A stretch of DNA of 62,706 nt. Source: Clostridia bacterium (GTDB taxonomy: Bacteria; Bacillota; Clostridia; Christensenellales; Aristaeellaceae). A program made the position numbers and the translations under genes. The notes below the pieces were generated by a model, which worked only from the letters and a program-made list of their open reading frames with translations, was not told the origin of the DNA and made no database searches. The stretch is from the NCBI GenBank assembly GCA_017447185.1, contig JAFSOC010000034.1, positions 1-62,706 on the forward strand. Reading direction: 5' to 3'. This document shows positions 46,999 through 54,701 of this stretch, in pieces. How positions within the stretch are numbered: position 1 is the stretch's first letter; every line of letters begins with the position of its first letter.

Positions 46999-47421
46999 AT
47001 GCGTAAACTGATTTCTGTCCTGATGGCCCTGATGATGGTATTCGGCATTGCCGCGGCCTGCGCGGAAGACGGCGCGGAACTCGGTGAACAGGCTCCCGTC
47101 CTGGGCGGCGAGATCGTCGGCGGCTGGGCCGCTGCGGAAGTCACCGAGATCACCTCGGATGAACTGGCTGTCTTCGACAAGGCGCTGGAAGGCCTGATGG
47201 GCGTGAACTACGAGCCCGTGCTGCTGCTGGGTTCCCAGGTGGTTGCCGGAACGAACTACGCGTTCCTGGCCAAGGGTACCGTGGTGTATCCCGATGCGCA
47301 GCCTGCCTGGTACATCATTTACGTCTGGGAAAATCCCCAGGGCGAAGTGGAACTGCTGGACATCGTGAACCTGACCCTCAGCGTTCCGTCCCTGAACGCG
47401 GCTGAACAGCCCGCGGAATAA
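46999..47421 (+). CDS. Exported cystatin-like protein, 140 aa
   Basis: Signal peptide (about 1-22). The mature part shows the three landmarks of cystatin cysteine-protease inhibitors: an early Gly-Gly (41-42, in IVGGW), a helix region with F59 and A62, and the QxVxG hairpin as QVVAG (80-84) in GSQVVAGTNYAFLAKG. A later aromatic hairpin (WYIIYVWENPQG) fits the second binding loop. A small single-domain secreted inhibitor is therefore plausible. Start at 46999 follows AAAGGAG. It is convergent with another gene carrying the same domain. Inhibition has not been shown; resemblance is by motif. Confidence 0.75.
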   Translation: MRKLISVLMALMMVFGIAAACAEDGAELGEQAPVLGGEIVGGWAAAEVTEITSDELAVFDKALEGLMGVNYEPVLLLGSQVVAGTNYAFLAKGTVVYPDAQPAWYIIYVWENPQGEVELLDIVNLTLSVPSLNAAEQPAE

Positions 47422-47439
47422 TCATCCACAGGAATCCCG

Positions 47440-47467
47440 AAGGGACCGGCCGATGGCCGGTCCTTTT
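47440..47467 (+). terminator. Terminator of the 140-aa cystatin-like gene
   Basis: AAGGGACCGGCC pairs with GGCCGGTCCTT across a GAT loop (one bulged G), followed by TTTT. Confidence 0.8.
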
Positions 47468-47490
47468 CCTGTGCCCCGGGACTCTGGACC

Positions 47491-47528
47491 AACAACAACG
47501 GCCCCGCATCCGCGGGGCCGTTGTTGTT
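47491..47528. terminator. Strong bidirectional hairpin between the two cystatin-like genes
   Basis: Perfect 17-bp stem: AACAACAACGGCCCCGC (47491-47507), ATCC loop, complement at 47512-47528. It ends the minus-strand gene at 47541. GC-cores of the same type occur at 50860 and 56410. Confidence 0.8.
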
Positions 47529-47540
47529 CTGGCTTTCATT

Positions 47541-48218
47541 TCAGACGCCAAGCGCCAGATCTGTAATGCTGAGGACACTTACGGATCCTTCCAGATCCTG
47601 ATACAGATAAACAATGACCCATGTCGTGCCCTTGTTGATCTCACTGGCTCTGCAAAGAACAGCATAATTGGTCCCCGCAACTACCTGTGTGCCAAGAACC
47701 GCCACCGGAGTATATGCGATCGTAATGGTTCCGGTCTGGTAACTGTCCATCGCCTGCCAGAACATGTTGTTGATCTCATCGGTGATTGTCGTCAGGTCTT
47801 CAGCGACGCTCCAGCCGCCAGCAAGTGCACCGGTTTCCGGGATTTCAGGTGTTCCGCTGTCAGGTTCGGATCCTTCTTCCGGTTCAATGGGCATATACAT
47901 GGTCAATGTCATACCGTTATAGTCGCCACTGAACTGATGAACTTCTTCATTCCATTTCAGGGAGATTTCTTCGCCATCGGCTGTGAGTACCAGTGTTTCA
48001 CCGTCAAATGTCCAGGTGCCTTTTTTGCTTTCATTCTCAACCATTACTTCAAAGGTGTTATCTTCATAGATGAAAATGGTCTGCTCCATAATCGCGTTAT
48101 CACCCAGGGCATAGAACAGATTCCAGTCGCTGATCAGAAAACTATCCTGCTCAGCATGAGCATAAACCAGGCCAAGAGAGAGAGTAAGAATCAGAATAAA
48201 CGACAACAGTTTACGCAT
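47541..48218 (-). CDS. Exported two-domain protein with C-terminal cystatin-like domain, 225 aa
   Basis: Signal peptide (about 1-22). An N-terminal beta-rich domain (about 45-112, alternating KGTWTFDGETLVLTADGEEISLKW pattern, lipocalin-like) is joined by an acidic linker to a cystatin-like domain. That domain repeats the features of the 140-aa neighbour: GG at 134-135 (LAGGW) and QVVAG at 178-182 in GTQVVAGTNYAVLCR. It is preceded by LytTR-type direct repeats and a -10 at 48285-48353, immediately downstream of the first LytTR-DUF3021 module, so it is a likely target of that system. Confidence 0.78.
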   Translation of the reverse strand: MRKLLSFILILTLSLGLVYAHAEQDSFLISDWNLFYALGDNAIMEQTIFIYEDNTFEVMVENESKKGTWTFDGETLVLTADGEEISLKWNEEVHQFSGDYNGMTLTMYMPIEPEEGSEPDSGTPEIPETGALAGGWSVAEDLTTITDEINNMFWQAMDSYQTGTITIAYTPVAVLGTQVVAGTNYAVLCRASEINKGTTWVIVYLYQDLEGSVSVLSITDLALGV

Positions 48219-48284
48219 GAGAAATACCTTCCTTTCAAAATTAAAAATATTTAACGTGCTTGCTTCCCGCTTTCTGCTGTTCTC

Positions 48285-48353
48285 ATTGTACCATAGAAAG
48301 CGCCCGGAAGGACATCTTCCGGGCTGAGCGGTTGTTTCCCGTGTCTGAACGGT
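48285..48353 (-). promoter_or_regulatory. LytTR-type promoter P1 for the two-domain cystatin-like gene
   Basis: Direct repeats ACCGTTCAG (complement of 48345-48353) and ACCGCTCAG (complement of 48324-48332), period 21 bp, matching the LytTR consensus of two 9-bp repeats with a 12-bp spacer. A TACAAT -10 (complement of 48285-48290) lies 34 nt from the proximal repeat. No consensus -35, as expected of an activator-dependent promoter. Confidence 0.72.
48303..48323 (-). terminator. Hairpin between LytTR repeats and the -10 of P1
   Basis: CCCGGAAG (48303-48310), GACAT loop, CTTCCGGG (48316-48323). It follows the first LytTR module on the minus strand and occupies the -35 position of P1; the T-run is short. 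Confidence 0.55.
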
Positions 48354-48396
48354 TTACTTTTTCACATTATGATGCGTCCCACTAATGACTCATTGG

Positions 48397-48576
48397 TTAT
48401 TTCTCCTTGCTGCCAAAAAGGGAATAAATCACGCCTGAAATGACGCCGCTGATTGCAACTGCGATCCAGCTGTGAGACCAGTCGTTTCCAAGTACGCCCC
48501 AGATGAACATGACAATAACGCCAATCGCATTGATAACAATCGGAAGCTTTTTGGGATCGATATTCTTAAAATCCAT
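48397..48576 (-). CDS. Small membrane protein, 59 aa
   Basis: One clear hydrophobic helix (PIVINAIGVIVMFIWGVLG) and a second weaker glycine-rich hydrophobic segment (IAVAISGVISGVIYSLF). The ATG at 48576 has AGGAGG 9 nt upstream. Third gene of the first LytTR-DUF3021 operon, 32 bp behind the DUF3021 gene; the second module lacks it. Function unknown; it could modulate the membrane inhibitor. Confidence 0.65.
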   Translation of the reverse strand: MDFKNIDPKKLPIVINAIGVIVMFIWGVLGNDWSHSWIAVAISGVISGVIYSLFGSKEK

Positions 48577-48608
48577 AACCTTTGTCCTCCTGATATAAAT
48601 ATGATTTG

Positions 48609-49019
48609 TTAACTGTTTCCGGACTTCCATTTAATCAGTTCGTCGTTCATTTCCCGAATCTGCCGTCTGTAGGACAGGTACTGGAGCAGCCAGATCAGAA
48701 TATATACGGCAACCATCGCACCCACCACAATCCAGAAGACAGGATCGCTCAGGCTGAACCAGCCCATAGAGATCACAAGAAGAAAATACAGCGCAAAAAC
48801 CAGCAGAAAATGTGTGGCGGTGGCCCGGGCAATGCTCCATTTTTCAATGCCGTAAACAACGGAGCTGCCCATCGCGACCGCGCCGTAAATGCCGCCTATA
48901 ACAATATGCGCGAAAGCGCCTTGCAAAGGCTGTGAATCCAACAGTACGAGACAGATGACGATGGCGGCGCCGATCACAAAGCCAGCCAGGCCGAGCAATG
49001 TCGCTTTTTTCCACAGCAT
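48609..49019 (-). CDS. DUF3021 membrane protein of LytTR module 1, 136 aa
   Basis: Four predicted transmembrane helices (starting near ATLLGLAGFVIGAAI) and a basic C-terminal tail, matching DUF3021. In LytTR regulatory systems of streptococci (HdrRM, BrsRM), a co-encoded membrane protein holds the LytTR regulator inactive; the same role is inferred here. Start at 49019 follows AAGGAGG and lies 4 bp after the LytTR stop. It is clearly paralogous to the product of 61528-61950 (shared MLWKKATLLGLAGFVIG start and KWSIARATATHFLLVFALYFLLVISM core). Confidence 0.88.
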   Translation of the reverse strand: MLWKKATLLGLAGFVIGAAIVICLVLLDSQPLQGAFAHIVIGGIYGAVAMGSSVVYGIEKWSIARATATHFLLVFALYFLLVISMGWFSLSDPVFWIVVGAMVAVYILIWLLQYLSYRRQIREMNDELIKWKSGNS

Positions 49020-49023
49020 ACGC

Positions 49024-49506
49024 TTATTCCTCCTTTCCTGCTTCAATGCGGCTCAGTGCCTGATGGATTACTCGGACATATCTTCGCGCCGCCCAGGTGA
49101 TGCTTCCGTCATCAAAACGGATATAAACGGTACCGGTTGTGCTGAAATCAAAACTTGCAATCTTCCGTATATTGGCAATCTCAAAACGGCTGATCCGGAT
49201 AAATCGGTCCGGATTCAACTGCTGTTCCAGAAAAGAAAGGCTTTTGTTTGATTCATATACTTCCTTACCGACACAGATCCTGACTTTTCGCGCCTCCACA
49301 TACGCACGGGTAATATCCCGTTGACTCAGAAGTTCCATTTCGCTGTCCCGGTATCCGACAATCAGCGGATAGCTGCTGTTCGTACAGGTTTCAATGGCAT
49401 GGACAATATCTTCCACACGCTGCGTCTTCCGGTCTGTACGAATCAGGATAACAGGATCATGGCATTGCGGATCAATCTGAATCTTGATTTCCACAGGATT
49501 CTTCAT
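49024..49506 (-). CDS. LytTR-family DNA-binding regulator, module 1, 160 aa
   Basis: Small regulator with an N-terminal region resembling the product of 61956-62438 (MKxPVEIKI) and a C-terminal LytTR domain (about 60-155, with RFIRISRFEIANIRKI and GTVYIRFDDGSITWAARRYV). There is no receiver domain, so activity is probably controlled by the DUF3021 partner. The ATG at 49506 follows GAGGTG. The paralogue has exactly the same length (160 aa). Predicted target sites: LytTR repeats at 48324-48353, 50803-50832 and 50891-50920. Confidence 0.88.
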   Translation of the reverse strand: MKNPVEIKIQIDPQCHDPVILIRTDRKTQRVEDIVHAIETCTNSSYPLIVGYRDSEMELLSQRDITRAYVEARKVRICVGKEVYESNKSLSFLEQQLNPDRFIRISRFEIANIRKIASFDFSTTGTVYIRFDDGSITWAARRYVRVIHQALSRIEAGKEE

Positions 49507-49570
49507 GCTACACCTCGTTACGTGCGCAGCGCACACTGTTCTATTTCTTAAGATGATTCCAAGAAACAGC

Positions 49571-49599
49571 GTGATTGCATGTTTTTCTGCGGATGATAA
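49571..49599 (-). promoter_or_regulatory. Probable promoter of LytTR module 1
   Basis: TTATCA (complement of 49594-49599), 17-bp spacer, AATCAC (complement of 49571-49576). Spacer and -35 match the module 2 promoter, but the -10 is degenerate, so basal expression may be low. Confidence 0.45.
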
Positions 49600-49606
49600 G
49601 CAATTG

Positions 49607-50722
49607 TTATCTATGGATAAATGCCAGGGTGCTGATGATCTCCTGCGCTTCAGCTTCCGCTGTTTCGCCATCCAGCCAGAAGGCAATTTCCACATACTGA
49701 TCCCCATCATCAAAGAGATAGTTCAGTGTGGTGTATTCCTTCCCGTCATAAGTTTCTTTAGCCCGATACCATGCCACATCAATTCCATTGATATTCTTAC
49801 CGGTGACCACTTCAAATGCGTTGTATTCCGCGGCTTCCTGCTCTGCATACGCAGCCAGGCTGTCCGGCCGGCCGGCCTTGGTAAACTGATAGACATCGAA
49901 GTCCAGCAGGGTTTCATCACTGCGCATATAGGCAACCATGTCATCCCTGATATCCGCCTCGGTTCTGTTTCCTTCTGTAAAGCTGTCCGGAATCCTGATG
50001 GTATAGACAGAAGTTCCAAGTCGATATACGGCAGGCTCTCCTGTTTCTGACATAAAATCGATCACCAGATTCGTTTCGCCCTGTTTGTATTCCAGGCGAA
50101 TACCTCCATCTGTCAGAATCAAACCTGCTACGATGCTGTGCTCATGGTCCAGAAAACTCATCGTATAATTCTTTTCATCCTTGCACAGCATGGAATACTC
50201 ATAGGAAGGTTCTTCTTTTCCTGCACAGACTGCCCTGCCTGTCACATAGAACGGAATTGAATTCTCACCGTTCTGATAGTATTCCGCAGTTACCTCATCC
50301 GGAAAATGCGTTTCAAATTCATCCAGGGCTGCTCTCAGGTTTTCAGGAGTAAACTCTTCTCCGCCGGCCTGCGGCAATCCCTGCAAAGAGGCAAGCACCG
50401 CTTCATCCTTCAGCAAGTCTTCCTTCAGACCATGGAAAGCTTCCTTGATCTTGGGGACATCGACCGTTACAGGAATTAATGTATCAAAATTGTAACCATC
50501 GAACTGGTATTCACCTTTCACAGGTTCTCCCGGTACAGCCGCTTCCGTACAAACCTGCATAAAGGACGAGATGTATGTCGACAGAGAGGTGGGCATAATA
50601 CTCATGGTACCCTCTCCAGATTCATTAACAGCTGCTGTTCCGGCTGATGCTGCGACATTTGTCAAAATCATAGCCAGGAATATAACGATTGCTATTATTC
50701 TTTTTGTTCTGAAAATGCTCAT
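49607..50722 (-). CDS. Exported protein, 371 aa, paralogue of the 45581-46879 product
   Basis: Signal peptide (about 1-28). From about residue 45 it shares the STYISSFMQ...EYQFDGYNFDTLIPVTVDVPKIKE domain with the product of 45581-46879. The C-terminal half is a separate alpha/beta region (IRIPDSFTEGNRTEADIRDDMVAYM, NINGIDVAWYRAKETYDGKEYTTLNYLFDDGDQYVEIAFWL), resembling small lipoprotein-like domains of Clostridia. Function unknown. The gene lies upstream of LytTR module 1 and has its own LytTR-type promoter P3. Confidence 0.75.
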   Translation of the reverse strand: MSIFRTKRIIAIVIFLAMILTNVAASAGTAAVNESGEGTMSIMPTSLSTYISSFMQVCTEAAVPGEPVKGEYQFDGYNFDTLIPVTVDVPKIKEAFHGLKEDLLKDEAVLASLQGLPQAGGEEFTPENLRAALDEFETHFPDEVTAEYYQNGENSIPFYVTGRAVCAGKEEPSYEYSMLCKDEKNYTMSFLDHEHSIVAGLILTDGGIRLEYKQGETNLVIDFMSETGEPAVYRLGTSVYTIRIPDSFTEGNRTEADIRDDMVAYMRSDETLLDFDVYQFTKAGRPDSLAAYAEQEAAEYNAFEVVTGKNINGIDVAWYRAKETYDGKEYTTLNYLFDDGDQYVEIAFWLDGETAEAEAQEIISTLAFIHR

Positions 50723-50762
50723 ATGAGTATCATCCCTCCATTATTCAATTGATTATGATTCT

Positions 50763-50832
50763 CTTATAGCACAAAAGAATACAAGATGCTCGTCTTTTTC
50801 GCCTAAGCGGTTATTATAGAAGCATAAGCGGT
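50763..50832 (-). promoter_or_regulatory. LytTR-type promoter P3 for the 371-aa exported protein
   Basis: Direct repeats ACCGCTTAT (complement of 50824-50832) and ACCGCTTAG (complement of 50803-50811), period 21 bp. A TATAAG -10 (complement of 50763-50768) lies 35 nt from the proximal repeat. Confidence 0.65.
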
Positions 50833-50890
50833 AAAAAGCGTTTTATCGGGGCGGGCCTTCCGCGGGGCCGTTGTTTATCTGCGGGCATAA

Positions 50891-50959
50891 ACCTTTCAGC
50901 CGCGTAAAACGACCGTTCGGACAAAAACCGTTGCTTTCCGGTGCGGATTCGTTCAGAAT
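50891..50959 (+). promoter_or_regulatory. LytTR-type promoter P4 for the exported-protein operon
   Basis: Direct repeats ACCTTTCAG (50891-50899) and ACCGTTCGG (50912-50920), period 21 bp. A CAGAAT -10 (50954-50959) begins 34 nt from the proximal repeat, the same spacing as P1 and P2. It is divergent from P3; together they fill the 338-bp gap 50723-51060. Confidence 0.6.
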
Positions 50960-51060
50960 GAACCTATCAACAACAACTGATATTTCCGGTATTCCCCAAC
51001 CAGAGCGCGGCGGAAGGGAGCGGCGTTTCCTGTTCCCCGCGGAGAGGAGAACGGTTCAAA

Positions 51061-52380
51061 GTGAAAAAGAAGGTATTGCTGGCGGCTGTGCTTGTGGGCC
51101 TGCTTCTGCTGCAGGCGGTTTTCGCGGGCCTGGCGGAGGGGCAGCCATCCCTGTCCCTGGACCCGGCGGAGATCACCCTGGACAAGGGCAAATCCCAGAA
51201 GCTGAAGCCCGTGGCGGAGAATGTGGAAAACGCGAGGAAAATCAAATACGCCTGGGAATCCTCCGATCCGGCGGTGGCATCAGTGAACAACGGGGGCGCG
51301 GTGAAGGCGGCGGACGCCGGCACCGCGGTCATTACCTGCACCGCAACCCTGCCGGACGGGAACGTGCTGACGGCGACGGCGTCCGTGACGGTGCGGATTC
51401 CCGTGAAAGGGCTGAAGATCACGACGAAGGCGAATACGGCCTTCCCCGCCCGGGAAAGCCTGCAGCTGGAATACACCCTGCAGCCGGAGAACACAACGGA
51501 CCGCGCCGTGGCCTGGACCAGCTCCGATGAGGGGATCGCCACGGTGGATGAAAACGGCGTGGTAACCGGCGTGGCGCCCGGCAAGGTGACCATCACCGGC
51601 ACGGCGGCGAACGGCAAAGGCGCCAAGGTGAACCTGCAGGTAACCCCGGCGGTGATCCAGGGGAAACAGCTGGAGATCCAGGGCGCGGTTTACCATCCGG
51701 AGACCGGGATGCTGGAGGTGACCTGGGTGAACACCGGCAGCGGCATCGCCGGGGCGGAGCTGCGGATCAATCCCCTGGACGGGGAGGGAAACCCGGTGCT
51801 CATCGGCGAGGGGTATATTGAAGAGATCCCCCTGGAGGAGCGGGTGCTGCATACTTCCATGCCCGTGCCGGCGGGGGAAACGGTGACCGTCTCCCTGCAG
51901 ACCGGCAGCGCGTATCCCGCCGCGGCGCAGATGGAGATCGCCGTGGACCGGATCACCCGGGAGGACGGCAGCGTACTGGAGCTGCCGGATAACCGGCTCT
52001 GCTGGTATTCCACGGCGGCGGGGGCCTACACGGCAGGCCCGGAAAGCGACGAACCTTACCAGGCGCCGGAGGAGGATATACAGACCGCGGCGGATGTCCG
52101 GTTCGGCTTCCGGGCGTTGGCGGTGCCCGGGGAGCTGGCGGCGGCCTACGGGTTCCCCCGGGGCGGATTACTGGTCACGGAGATCGGGGAAGGTTCCGCC
52201 GCGGAGGCCATGGGCCTGGAAACCTGGGACCTGGTCTTCGGCGTCAACGAAACGGGTTATGACGGGGAACTGTACATTCTTCCGCAGGCAGCGGCCGCCC
52301 TTTCCCGGGGCGAAGCCGTCACCCTGTGGATCGCGCGGGACGGGGAAGTCCTGACCATCGACCTGGAGCCCGGAGAATAA
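51061..52380 (+). CDS. Exported Big2-domain protein with C-terminal PDZ-like domain, 439 aa
   Basis: Signal peptide (about 1-26), two bacterial Ig-like (Big2) domains (about 30-120 and 121-205, each with a VAWTSSDEGIATVDENGVVTGVAPGKVTIT-like pattern), a beta-rich middle, and a PDZ-like C-terminal region (GGLLVTEIGEGSAAEAMGLETWDLVFGVN). No protease triad accompanies the PDZ. Likely a cell-surface binding protein. GTG start at 51061 follows GGAGAGGAG. First gene of a five-gene operon of exported proteins behind P4. Confidence 0.82.
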   Translation: MKKKVLLAAVLVGLLLLQAVFAGLAEGQPSLSLDPAEITLDKGKSQKLKPVAENVENARKIKYAWESSDPAVASVNNGGAVKAADAGTAVITCTATLPDGNVLTATASVTVRIPVKGLKITTKANTAFPARESLQLEYTLQPENTTDRAVAWTSSDEGIATVDENGVVTGVAPGKVTITGTAANGKGAKVNLQVTPAVIQGKQLEIQGAVYHPETGMLEVTWVNTGSGIAGAELRINPLDGEGNPVLIGEGYIEEIPLEERVLHTSMPVPAGETVTVSLQTGSAYPAAAQMEIAVDRITREDGSVLELPDNRLCWYSTAAGAYTAGPESDEPYQAPEEDIQTAADVRFGFRALAVPGELAAAYGFPRGGLLVTEIGEGSAAEAMGLETWDLVFGVNETGYDGELYILPQAAAALSRGEAVTLWIARDGEVLTIDLEPGE

Positions 52381-52404
52381 GGGCGGAGAAGAGGAGGAAA
52401 CACC

Positions 52405-52923
52405 ATGAAGAAAATCATCAGCCTGCTGCTGGTGCTGGCCTGTGTACTGGGCCCGGCCGCCGGCGCCTTCGCGGAAACCGGATTTGAAACCATCTACGGC
52501 CTGTTCTGCAGCGAGGAGGCCTTCGGCCCGGTCTACGAGGAAAAAAACCGGGACGAGGAAATGGAATATGAAGCTCAGGCGAATGAAACCCTGGGGGAGG
52601 AGGAAGCGGTGAAATTCTGCTTCGTCATCTTCTACTTCGCCCCGGAGTATGACGATACGGAGGTCTGGCTCCTGGGGGAGAACGCGGAGGGCGCCGGCAA
52701 GCTGGTCAAATGGAGAAGCGATTATGAGCAGGGTGCCACCATCATGATGTTCATGCTGAGCAAATTCGCGGATTTCCGCGGGGCCATCGCCCGGGACGTG
52801 GATTTCGCCATCGCCTATTCCTTTGACGGCGGGCAGACCATGAACACCTATGACACCGTGGAGGCGGCGGAGGAATTCACCAATATGATGGAGACCGCCG
52901 CGGCCACCCAGGGCATGGAGTAA
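52405..52923 (+). CDS. Exported acidic protein, 172 aa, unknown
   Basis: Signal peptide (about 1-23); the mature protein is acidic, with two cysteines and a mixed alpha/beta pattern. I recognise no family. ATG at 52405 with GAGGAGG. Second gene of the operon, 24 bp after the first. Confidence 0.7.
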   Translation: MKKIISLLLVLACVLGPAAGAFAETGFETIYGLFCSEEAFGPVYEEKNRDEEMEYEAQANETLGEEEAVKFCFVIFYFAPEYDDTEVWLLGENAEGAGKLVKWRSDYEQGATIMMFMLSKFADFRGAIARDVDFAIAYSFDGGQTMNTYDTVEAAEEFTNMMETAAATQGME

Positions 52924-52956
52924 GGAAAACCGGACAAACAGCGGGAGGAACCGGAT

Positions 52957-53436
52957 ATGAAAGAAACCGGCAGGAAGAAACACGGATGGACAAGAAGGCT
53001 GCTGTGCGGAATGCTGCTGCTGTGCCTGGCGGCCGGCGCCGCGGCGGAGGGCTGGCCGGAACAGTCCATGAAGGACGGCGAGGGAAAAACCATCAAGACC
53101 GTGCCCACCGGGGACGGCAAAACGGAGGTCTGGGAGTTCATCGGCATCTTCGGCAGCCCGGCGGAGGCGCTGAATGTGGTGGGCCTGAAGGAGGATGACG
53201 AGGAACAACCCGGGGAGCGCCTGGTGGAGATCGCCGGAAAGAAGATCAAGGCGAAGAAGAAAAAGAAGAAGGGCGATCTTCCCCTCCTGTGGGGCGACGA
53301 CTGGAACTGGACCCTGAAGAAGGGGAAGGTGCCCGTCCGGCGGAAGAAGAAGAACCAGGCGCTGGACGTGGTGGACTACACCCCGCCGGACCGGCCCCTG
53401 ATCTATATCCAGGAAAACCGGGCCAGCGGCCGATAA
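52957..53436 (+). CDS. Exported basic protein, 159 aa, unknown
   Basis: Signal peptide after a basic N-terminus (MKETGRKKHGWTRRLL). The mature part contains a highly basic lysine stretch (about 97-109) and a second basic patch near 128-133, so it may bind anionic wall polymers. The MKDGEGKTIKTVPTGDGKTEVWEFIGIFGS segment resembles the start of the mature 563-aa product of the operon (a GDGxYExWxxxG pattern). ATG at 52957 with GGGAGG. Third gene of the operon. Confidence 0.68.
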   Translation: MKETGRKKHGWTRRLLCGMLLLCLAAGAAAEGWPEQSMKDGEGKTIKTVPTGDGKTEVWEFIGIFGSPAEALNVVGLKEDDEEQPGERLVEIAGKKIKAKKKKKKGDLPLLWGDDWNWTLKKGKVPVRRKKKNQALDVVDYTPPDRPLIYIQENRASGR

Positions 53437-53455
53437 GGGGAAGGGGGAAAGCAGG

Positions 53456-54688
53456 ATGAGAAAAATGTTTTGTTTGCTGATCGCCCTTGCCCTGGCCATG
53501 GTGTGGCTGCCGGCGGCCGGCGGGGAGGGCGCTCCGGGGGCTGGGAAGCCCACGGGTACCGTGCTGCCCATTGTGGAAAGCGAATCCGTGACCCGGGAGT
53601 GCTTCTTTGCCAACGGCACCCCCATCACCATCCGGGAACCGTCGGCGGATACCACGGGCTGGGTGCATGATGAGGAAGTGCAGGCCGCAATGGAGGACGG
53701 GTTCTCCCCGAAAAAGAAACCGAACCCAGGTTCCCTCATCTCCTGGCAGGAAGGGGAAACCACGAAGTATGTGTATATCTCCGGTAACGGCAAGATCTTC
53801 GGCGGCAGCCTGAACGCGGACGTGCAGGCGGAGGTACAGATCACCGTGCAGGGAACGGACGTGCGGAAGGGATTCCCCAACGCCTCCTTCCTCTTCGGCG
53901 GCGGGTACGGCGGGGATATCCTGGGCAGCGTCACCATCACCCTGGAAGAAAGCCAGATGATGTATGTCTACGGCGGCGGATACAACGGCAGCGTCACCGG
54001 GGACGTGACCATCCGGTCCACGGGAACCAACTGGTCCCTGGACATGGTGGGGGGCGGCCTGGCCAGCTCGAAGACCGCGGACGCGGTGGCGGACGTGGGC
54101 GGAAATGTCCTCCTGGACCTGCGGGGGATCACCATCAGTTATATGGATACCCTGGTCTGCGGCGGCCTGGCGGAATCCATTTCTCCCTTCACCGCCCGGG
54201 CCAATGTAGCCGGCAGCGTCACGGTGTACGCCGAGGGACGGAATGTCTACCAGGTGTGCGGCGGCGGGGAGGCCTACCGGACGAATGAAAACTGCGGCTG
54301 GCCCACGGCGGACGTGGGCGGGGATATCTCCCTGGAGCTGCGGGACAGCCGGGTCCGCTGGTACCAGGACAAGGCGTCGACCCTGCTGGGGGGCGTGTTC
54401 GGCGGCGGCCTGGCCCACTGGGGCGAGGCGACGACCGGCGGCAGTGTGGAAGTGATTGTGGGGAACACCCTCTTTGACAAGGAAGCCATGGGCGTGGTGC
54501 TGGGCGGCATGGCCGAGGGCAAAGGCGCCGTGGCGGACGTGGAAGGAAACGCGTCGGGCCGGGTGCTGTCCGGGGCCGATCCGGCCCGGGTGGTCCGGGG
54601 CGGCGTGGAATACCTGGAGGGCGCCGCGGAAGTGAAGGGCGACATCACCTGGAGCTACACCCTCCGGGACGGCCTGCTGGATTACTGA
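53456..54688 (+). CDS. Exported glycine-rich beta-repeat protein, 410 aa
   Basis: Signal peptide (about 1-22) and then a series of repeats built around GGG (FGGGYGGDILGSVTITLEES, YGGGYNGSVTGDVTIRSTG, VCGGGEAYR..., FGGGLAHWGEATTGGSVEVIVG), each followed by a beta-strand. This pattern fits a right-handed beta-helix or adhesin-like fold on the cell surface. No LPXTG-type anchor is seen. ATG at 53456, 20 bp after the previous gene, with a GGGG-rich ribosome binding site. Fourth gene of the operon. Confidence 0.72.
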   Translation: MRKMFCLLIALALAMVWLPAAGGEGAPGAGKPTGTVLPIVESESVTRECFFANGTPITIREPSADTTGWVHDEEVQAAMEDGFSPKKKPNPGSLISWQEGETTKYVYISGNGKIFGGSLNADVQAEVQITVQGTDVRKGFPNASFLFGGGYGGDILGSVTITLEESQMMYVYGGGYNGSVTGDVTIRSTGTNWSLDMVGGGLASSKTADAVADVGGNVLLDLRGITISYMDTLVCGGLAESISPFTARANVAGSVTVYAEGRNVYQVCGGGEAYRTNENCGWPTADVGGDISLELRDSRVRWYQDKASTLLGGVFGGGLAHWGEATTGGSVEVIVGNTLFDKEAMGVVLGGMAEGKGAVADVEGNASGRVLSGADPARVVRGGVEYLEGAAEVKGDITWSYTLRDGLLDY

Positions 54689-54701
54689 GGAGGTGCAGCG
54701 A

